In this document: positions 56,999 to 64,000 of the stretch, piece after piece
Layout of the letters: the number at the start of each line of letters is the position of its first letter
Numbering within the stretch: position 1 is the stretch's first letter
Notes under the pieces: generated by a model
The model's input: only the letters and a program-made list of their open reading frames with translations
Told to the model about the DNA's origin: nothing
Database searches by the model: none
Assembly: GCA_047967505.1 (NCBI GenBank)
Contig: CM106538.1
DNA: 64,000 nucleotides
Reading direction: 5' to 3' (one strand)
Source: Dipteris shenzhenensis
Taxonomy: Eukaryota; Polypodiophyta; Polypodiopsida; Gleicheniales
Program-made: the position numbers and the translations under genes

Positions 56999-57112
56999 CT
57001 AGAAATGCAGATCAGGCAGAAAGCATGTCATTTTCGGCGTGGCCACCATTTGACGACTCATAAACGTCGACGAGAGGCGAGATTGTGAAAGAATGCGTGC
57101 AGTAACGGCCAT
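56999..57112 (-). CDS. Possible first exon of the 56556 gene
   Basis: A short minus-strand frame starts at an ATG at 57112 in a good context (TCAATGGCC) and reads MAVTARILSQSRLSSTFMSR, then stops at about 57000. An Arg/Ser-rich start like this resembles an organelle-targeting peptide. An in-phase donor (ATG|GTGG near 57047) could join it to 56864. Neither the donor nor the link is certain. Confidence 0.3.
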   Translation of the reverse strand: MAVTARILSQSRLSSTFMSRQMVATPKMTCFLPDLHF

Positions 57113-57374
57113 TGAATGGTGAATGAAAAAGGCAGAGCCTGGCAGATATTTGAAGGCGATACACCGGAAAGGCAGTTTACGGATTGGGAATGGAGAACAG
57201 TTAGTGAGAAATTGGGAATACCTTAGATGAAACGAAGAAGCCGTCAGACGAAGAGCAGGAGAAGGCCGCCAGAAAAAAGGTCCTTCCTATTAAAAGCATT
57301 CAAGTCGGTTTTGATGTCAAGATTGGTTTAAAATGTGACAAGGGAAGATAACAAGAATTAAAGCTCTTCTCCCC
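57113..57374. other. Likely 5' flank of the minus-strand gene
   Basis: No frame or motif recognised. It would contain the promoter if the gene model holds. Confidence 0.35.
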
Positions 57375-57459
57375 TACTCATTCTTTGCACGAAGCTTGTT
57401 GCCCTCTAGCTTTTGCTTGTTGCTAGCTACTACACATCTTTGTGTTCGTCCATGTAAGT

Positions 57460-57665
57460 TCCAACGTGCTTGCATCTTACCTCCGTGTTTATTTTCGTCT
57501 GTATCTTACCTCGGTGCTTTGTGTGTGAGTTTCTATGTCTGATTTATTTATTTGATTTTGCTTTTGTCTATATAAATTTTTGCATCTTACCTTTGTGCTT
57601 TGTGTGTTAGTTTCTTTGTTTGATTTATATGTTTGATTCTGCTTTTGTCTATGCAAATTTCACTG
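57460..57665. repeat. 81-bp tandem repeat
   Basis: ATCTTACCT(C/T)(G/T)GTGCTTTGTGTG at 57503 and 57584 heads two units that share a TGATTTAT..TTTGATT(T/C)TGCTTTTGTCTAT block. A partial third unit lies before them. Confidence 0.85.
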
Positions 57666-58714
57666 TGTAAGCATTTTTGTCCTGAAGTACAAGAATGGTC
57701 TCCATTCGTTATTTCCATGTGTCATAATTGGAGTTGTCTAGCTTAGCAGATGCCTCCAGATCGAGGTTGTTGGATGTAGACATGGTGCAAAAAATGTACT
57801 CAAAGTGTCGTGAAAATCACTGTTTGAATCAATTGCAAAAACATTGACTGTGCCAAGTGAAATCTGAACTATCGGTGAAGATAGAACTGTAATATATAAT
57901 CCGATCTGAATTACAAGGCTTGTGGAAAATGATGCTAGAAATAGCCAAGAGTCTTTACAAGGCTTGAAATGATGTGCACAATGCCATGAAATAGCCAAAT
58001 AGGCTTTACAATGATGGCATGTGTGTGTGAAATCAAGTCATGTGCTATCTGCCCACCACTGAACAATCGGTCAATGCCCCTGAACACTCTAAAGTTGCTC
58101 GGTGAACTGATGAACGCCAGGTTTCAGATAATGTGATGATGTGAAACCGTATATGAGCCTAGGGACGAACTCCGAGTAGGAACTAGTCGGGAATTTTGGA
58201 CATGGCTTAGATTGGCAACTTGGAGAAATTCAAATCGTCTCCACTATGGCGATCTAGTCTACTCTAATCAGACCAACCATCGATCGAAGAAAAGGACAAC
58301 AAATAATTTCTTTTTCTTTGGTTCTTTTTATGTGCTGGGTCAGATGCATCGATTAAGAGGCTGATGAGGGTGTAGGAAGTGGATTTGTCAGCGAGGCTAA
58401 AAAGTGAGTAATAATTGCACCAAAATGTGTGCGTGCTATGACGAGCATGTAGAGCACGAAATATCGAATGATTTTTCCTTTTGGAGTCCCTCAGATTCTT
58501 CGTGGATCAAGAGATACGACTTGATCTAGGTGGAGGGGCAAAAAAGGGTGCAAAGTGCTCAATGATGATGTGGCCACTGTGTTCACATGCAGGGGTGTGC
58601 CTGTGAAGAGGGTGTGCCTTTGGGGCACTATGTGATGAGGTGGCATAGGTGGTCACATACAATGTGCCTGGCAAAAATACAGGGTGCCTACAAGGGGCAA
58701 TGCTTAGCAAGGGG
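57666..58714. other. No gene recognised
   Basis: Frames on both strands are short and without domains. A phrase with CTTTACAA and GAAATAGCCAA recurs near 57945 and 57990. Confidence 0.4.
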
Positions 58715-58946
58715 CAGGTATGCGATGAGGTGGCACTACCTTGACCTAACCTCACCTTGGTGGGTTACTTTGACTAGACCTTGTTCACCTTAACACGTGG
58801 TTAGAATTTAACCTTGGTGACCTCAAGGGGTAGGTATGCGCTGAGGTGGCACTACCTTGACCTAACCTCACCTTGGTGGGTTACTTTGACTAGACCTTGT
58901 TCACCTTAACACGTGGCCAGAATTTAACCTTGGACACCTTAACCTA
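58715..58946. repeat. 116-bp tandem duplication
   Basis: Two units with near-identical sequence. The shared landmark TGAGGTGGCACTACCTTGAC occurs in both, and TATGCGATG or TATGCGCTG marks the starts near 58719 and 58835. Both end at CACGTGG..AGAATTTAACCTTGG. Confidence 0.92.
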
Positions 58947-58970
58947 ACCAAGGTTTGGTGTTATTTGCCA

Positions 58971-59166
58971 CATGGGAGAAGACTGTGGAGAGATGATGTG
59001 GCAAGTGTGATGTGGACAGAGGGCCCTGTCATGCTGAGGTGGGAGTCGGCCAAGAGGTGAGAATTTAACATGGGAGAAGAGTGTGGAGAGATGATGTGGC
59101 AAGTGTGATGTGGACAGAGGGCCCTGTCTTGCTGAGGTGGCAGTCGGCCAAGAGGTCTGATGTGGT
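58971..59166. repeat. 98-bp tandem duplication
   Basis: CATGGGAGAAGA at 58971 and 59069 heads two almost identical units (GATGATGTGGCAAGTGTGAT and GGACAGAGGGCCCTGTC in each). It lies directly after the 116-bp pair. Confidence 0.92.
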
Positions 59167-59346
59167 AAAAAATTAACCAACCTAGCTAGCCTGGGTTAAC
59201 TTTAACCCTAATATTATTTTCAAAATCCACCACGTTTTCTTTCCTAAGGTGTTGAACCTTGGAAAGGCAAGGATCAAACTCCAACGAAGATGGCAACGGG
59301 AACGACGTCATTTGGATTTAGTTGAAAATGTAGAATATATACAAAC

Positions 59347-59367
59347 CCATTTAGGGTTAGGGTTAGG
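59347..59367. repeat. Very short telomere-like repeat
   Basis: TTTAGGG followed by two TTAGGG units. Plant telomeres usually use TTTAGGG. With only three units this may be chance. Confidence 0.5.
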
Positions 59368-61835
59368 GCATCTAACCCTTTCCCTTATAGCACTTAAAAA
59401 GTGTTAGTGCTATGCACATGTAATCACATGATGTTGAGCGTGGTCTCTCAACACCATCCATGAATCTAGAGCATGGGAGAATCGGGAACTTCAAAATGGT
59501 ATGCAAAAATATGTGGAGAGAACAATGCAACTACAAAGACCTCTACCGAGTGTGTGTCATGGGGTGTGAAGGATTAGACTCCACCCCATGAAATTTTGCA
59601 AAGTTCGATGAACTTTTTTCTTACTATCGAACAATGGCTAATTTTCCTTATGCCACAAACATTTTGCATGGAACACATATCTACTGCAATTTGATTAAGT
59701 TAAAACTACAAAACACATTCCATTTTCCTACACATAGCGGATTGAATTTTAAAAGTCTTTTTATATCATTTATATGTGAGGCCTTAATACTCACAAGATG
59801 TCTATTTACTTGGTACTAAGTATATAAGAATTTCAAGACTTTCTTAAGTAGGTTTCCTTTATATATAAAAAATGTTCGGGATTATTAGAAAGATATATCT
59901 ATATTATTTTTGTTCTTTACTCCCATGAGCTTTTACCTTTTACTTTTAGCTTTTAGCTCTTTGGTTAGATATTTTGGTTGGCTTGCTATTAAATGTGGGA
60001 TTTCTTAAGTTGATTCCTTCTTTGGGTTCATATTGGTTAAGGTATTGAGTTTCTTTGTGATATTGACAAATCTAGGTGTTGTCTTATGTCTTCCCTTACG
60101 GTCAGCTTTTTAATGGTTTGTTAAATTTCAAGGTGCTTCATTGGATTTTTGTATGTGTTTGTGTTTGGAGGTTCTAATTCTTACAATCAAGGTAATTGGT
60201 TTTCCATGCCTTCTAAGAGTAGAATTCTTAGAATAAATTTTTAGTGATACATGCTAGACTTCTGTGACTAGAACAAATTATGTCTCGTCTTGATGATTGG
60301 ACTTCATTCTTGTGCTTTTTTCAGTTGTTTGGGTTAGTCAAAGAAGCGTTGGATGAGTACTATAAAAGTCTTTTGTGTTGGTCTATGGTCTACTTTTTTT
60401 GAAGATGAATGAAATTTGTATGCTACCTTGAATGCTAGATGTGCTTTGGTGTTGAGTCTTGAGATGGGTTCTAATGGGTATTTTTCTTTCTTTGTTTTTG
60501 ATTTTTGATTGATGGCATGAGCATTCTTGCTTATTTAGTTGAGTTTTCAATTTGGTAGCTTGCAAGAAGTCAGGAGTGCATATAGTGTCTGCCAGAGGTG
60601 TTAATTTTTTGCCGTCAACCTTGATCTCACCTCCTTTTATGCAACTGCCCACCTTTTGCTATGATTCCTTCTCCAACTACCCGTTGATTGCTTCGTGGGC
60701 TATATCTTGTTTGGAGCATTGGAGTGAGGTGCCCCCTGTCTCTTTGGGGAGGTCCTCTGCTTGCTTGTCTTAGGTGGTTTGAATATGAGGTAGTGTCCTT
60801 TGGCTCCTCATTTGAGCTACGGGTTCCAGGTGGTGTTTCCATTGCCATCTTTTGATAGCCTTTGCAGGTCATTCATTTGCTCCTCCCTTCACTTGATCCA
60901 CTTTTTGGCAAGGGGCTCTCACATCACTGTGTTCATCACTCTCATCATCCGTTTGCTCGATGTCAAAGATCTCTTTTCAAGCTGTTGATGCCCTTGCTAG
61001 CGAGCCTTAGCAGTTTTGCTAAAGTATGGGTGCTTCTTCTTCTTCTAGTTCCTCGTGCTAGCATCTACCTCTTTCACCTCTAAGCTTCTTCTTATTACCT
61101 TCTTGTGCATCTGTTGTTTCATCCAATCTGGCCCTGTTGCCTTATTCTAGTTATGGTCATATGCTTTTAGCTACAAGGCGTTTGCCAACTCACCGCGATC
61201 GATCCTCTGTTCATGGATTGTCCCTCGTTAATGCTTTCTCCATTCTCTTTGAAGGTTGGATCCCTCTATCACTCAGAGGTGTCATCACAAATCTACATGC
61301 TGCTATGCTAGTGCCTTTTGGGTGTTCATGTCACTTTGAAAGTCCTCACGCTAACAATGGGATCATGTGTCTCTTTGTCTCTTCAATACTCCTCATGCTT
61401 TCTTTGTCTCAAGTGATCAGCTTGATCCTTCTTTGTTCAGTCTTCAACCCTTTTATCTTTGTCTATGTAAGGCCATCTCTAGAGCATCGCAATAGCATGA
61501 TTGATCACGTGTAATCACTATCTTTCTGGAGCTCTGGTACCTACATCGTCGACTCACAGCTATGCTATAGTGTGTTGGCTTCTCCCGTCTCTGGTTGCTC
61601 GTGCCGGTGTGGTAGGCTCCCTCTTCTCTTTACTCGGTATTAACTGCCTCTTGTGCCTCCTTCAATTAAACTCATTTGGTTCTCTCTAAAGATGTGTGCT
61701 TGTGCTTTTCCTTCTCATCTAAGTCGTGCATGTTTCTTATTTTTTAGGTCATCTCTTTGCTAGTTTCTTATATGGATATTGTATAGATTTATCAAAATAC
61801 ATTTCATTCCTTTATGTTTGTTTCTCAATTATTTA

Positions 61836-61874
<39 letters not shown>

Positions 61875-61980
61875 TTAAGTGTGGTGATTAAGTTCTTTCT
61901 TTATAGAATTGGCCTTCCTTTTTTAACTATTATTAATATTTGGTTTATATATATTTATATTATTCTAACAAAATCTTATA
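59368..61980. other. No gene recognised; T-rich
   Basis: Frames at 60552-60773, 60800-61083 and 61137-61514 (plus) are rich in Leu, Ser and Phe because of base composition and carry no motif. A (TA)n microsatellite lies at 61838-61873. Confidence 0.4.
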
Positions 61981-64000
61981 TTTGATGGTGGTAGGTCCTA
62001 ATCTTCTATGTCATCCATATATATATGTGTGTGAGTGATGTACATAATCAGGGTTAAGGCACAGTGGCCTTTAACCCCCACAATCTCCCACTTAAAGGCC
62101 AATGTGCCTTTAAGGGAGAATAGCCAATGAGCATACTATGCAATACCCATCAATACACAACAATACTCAAACCGCTGACTACTAGAGGTAGACTCTTCGT
62201 CAGCATATTTGCAAAGTTATCATCTGTATGAACCTTGACAAGCTCTATGCGCTTGTCCTCAAGTACCTCCCTAATGAAATGGTACCTTACCTCGACGTGT
62301 TTGGTCTTTGTATGAAAGACCGGATTTTATGCAAGATGAATAGCACTCATGGAATCACTATGCAATGTCGGTACACCTATATGAATCCCCAAATCTACCA
62401 CTAGACGATCATGCCCTACATCCTCATTGTGTTGCAACCCTTTGTGGGTTGCAACATACTCGCCTCTGCGGTAGACAAAGCAACACACTTCTGTGCATAA
62501 GACATCCATGACATTGCACTATGTGCAAAGGTGGACACATAACCGAAAGTGAATCTCCTGGTATCCACATGCATTGCATAGTCTAAATCTATGTACCCAA
62601 GTACATGCATCTCTCCTCTGCCAAGGCAGATGCACATCTCCTTGGTAACCTTCATGTACCTCATGATGCCCCTAACTACCTCTTAATGCCTCTTTCCTAG
62701 ATTATCCATATACCGGCTAACAACTCCCACTGCAAATGCAATGTTCGATCTAGTAGCTATCATAGCATACATAAGACTCCCAACTGATGATGCATAAGAA
62801 ACCTTGGCCATCATGGCCCTCTCCTCATCTCATTTGGGGCTATCCTGCCTGACTCAGTTTCACATATGGAGGCAATGGAGTACTTACAGCCTTCCCTCCC
62901 TCCATATTGAAACGTTGCAATACTTTTGTAACATACTCCTTTTGTGAAAACCAAAGGAGTTTCCTACTACGGTCACGCGTGATGCGCATATACCAAGAAT
63001 ATGACCAGGTCCCAAATCCTTATGTTAAATGCCTCATACAACTTCGGTTTCAATGCATCCAGTTCAGAAGTGGTCTTGCTAGCTAATAGCATATCATCCA
63101 CATAAAGTTCTAGGAGAATCATGCTATTATTGTTAGCCCTTTTAGTGTAGAGGTATTGATCAATCTCACTTCTTCTGAAATCCTGGGACCGAATGAAAGC
63201 ATCAACGTTCAGATACCATTCTCTAGGTCAAGCTTAAGGCCATAGAGACGCTTTTTTAGCTTTCAAACCAAATGTTATTTGCCCTTTTCTTCAAAGCCTT
63301 CCGACTGTACCATGTAAATTTCCTCATGCAAATCCCCATGCAAGAAAACTGTCTTGACATCCATCTGCATAGGCTCCATATCCTCTACTACCACAAGTCC
63401 AAGTATGCATATAAGTGTGGTCATCTTCACTACTGGACAGAAGATCTCATCAAAGTCCACACCCTTCTCTTGCTTGAACTCTTAAGCAAAACTAAACGGG
63501 CTTTGTACTTAGGCACATCATCACCTATGACCTTCATTTTGTAGACCCATTTACATGGCAATGCTTTTTTTTATGTGGCAAAGAAACAAGTCCCAATTCT
63601 TATTTTTCATGAGTGAATTCATCTCTGATTGCATAACATACTCCCATTAGCAAGAAGGCTCCCCGCAATCAGTAAGCATCATATAGTTTGCCCCTTGAAG
63701 AAATCTATCAGGCGGTCTAGACACTCTAGCTATTCTTCTCAAGGGTATTTGAACTTGCTATCCCGCCTACATATTAGCCACATTTGGCTCATCATTTCCA
63801 CCAATAGATGATCCATCACCTGCCCTTGATTGTGTATCTATGGGAGTACCTGGTGACACCATTTCTTGCACATTCGATGCATTGAAATGTTACTATCTAT
63901 CAACATATAAGGGTGGATTCACATTCTGGAAAGTGATTCTCCTCATTTCCACATCGCTCATGGGTATCTTATGCATCTTCTTCTGATTGAATACCACATC
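61981..64000 (-). mobile_element. Copia element 4, same family as elements 1 and 2, truncated by window edge
   Basis: Minus-strand copy with the 3' LTR partly kept (about 61981-62082, ending TTTAACCCCCACA), the polypurine tract, and decayed RNase H and reverse transcriptase. It aligns with 11650-13690 of element 1. The LTR end toward 61981 is diverged or deleted (the TGAGAGTGCTCTCAACGG start is absent). Frame breaks are frequent. It runs past position 64000 in the linker between integrase and reverse transcriptase. Confidence 0.88.
62210..63990 (-). pseudogene. Element 4 pol remnant (reverse transcriptase, RNase H)
   Basis: Pieces read on the minus strand: MDFDEIFCPVVKMTTLICILGLV ... MDVKTVFLHGDLHEEIYMV (63460-63275), LYVDDM near 63100, RYMKVTKEMCICLGRGEM ... 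SWMSYAQKCVALSTAEA (62664-62440), and LGIHIGVPTLHSDSMSAIHLA (62400-62330). Each piece is about as similar to element 1 as to element 2. YVDD is intact. Frame changes and stops part the pieces. Confidence 0.87.

Noticed and set aside
59347-59367. Interstitial telomere
   Set aside because: Only three units and mixed TTTAGGG/TTAGGG spacing, so too short to distinguish from chance.
60552-61514. Chain of Leu/Ser-rich plus-strand frames as exons of one gene
   Set aside because: I could not find splice sites joining them in phase or any motif, and the composition is explained by T-rich DNA.

Overview
This window looks like nuclear DNA from a vascular plant, most likely a fern. The pointers are an intronless PLS-class PPR gene with about 101-residue PLS blocks and fern-like wording, an 11-exon gene with GT-AG introns, many GA/GT/TA microsatellites, and dense Copia and LINE debris. 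The species is an inference. There are no operons, CRISPR arrays or ribosome-binding sites to annotate.

Layout. 1-1378: three head-to-tail LINE 3' ends. 1790-2335: a decayed Ty3/gypsy reverse transcriptase. 4985-10480: scraps of plus-strand Copia-type elements, broken by a 2.7-kb satellite array (7027-9758) of about 181-bp monomers in a three-monomer higher-order repeat with an inversion point near 7651. 10503-27170: a three-level Copia nest, all on the minus strand. Element 1 (11566-17482, target duplication GTATG) sits in element 2 (11251-23057, target duplication GTCAA), which sits in the DMLTK-coding end of element 3. Elements 1 and 2 are sisters with very short LTRs (154-181 bp), a tRNA-iMet primer site and a leader of about 1.4 kb. 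All three are damaged. 61981-64000: a fourth, older copy of the element 1/2 family that runs off the window.

The middle (28.6-43 kb) holds extreme low-complexity DNA: pyrimidine-rich and purine-rich blocks and an 800-bp TA/TATG array with a duplicated flank. It also holds the PPR gene (32075-34612, minus strand) and a set of tRNA-like, SINE-type repeats.

The clearest multi-exon host gene is at 43403-48723 (plus strand). Eleven exons, assembled from splice sites and reading phase, add up to 1800 nt (599 residues). The protein has an acidic N-terminus, a SAP domain, the conserved domain of plant 'zinc finger CCCH protein 62'-type proteins, a KH domain and three 23-residue repeats. A second, unidentified spliced gene is suggested at 56556-57112 (minus strand). 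The rest of 48.7-61.9 kb has microsatellites, small tandem duplications and no recognisable gene.

The genes do not form a pathway. The best candidates for something new are the satellite with its phase-preserving inversion, the Copia family with tiny LTRs, the tRNA-like repeat family, and the PPR protein whose DYW domain stops before its zinc-binding part.
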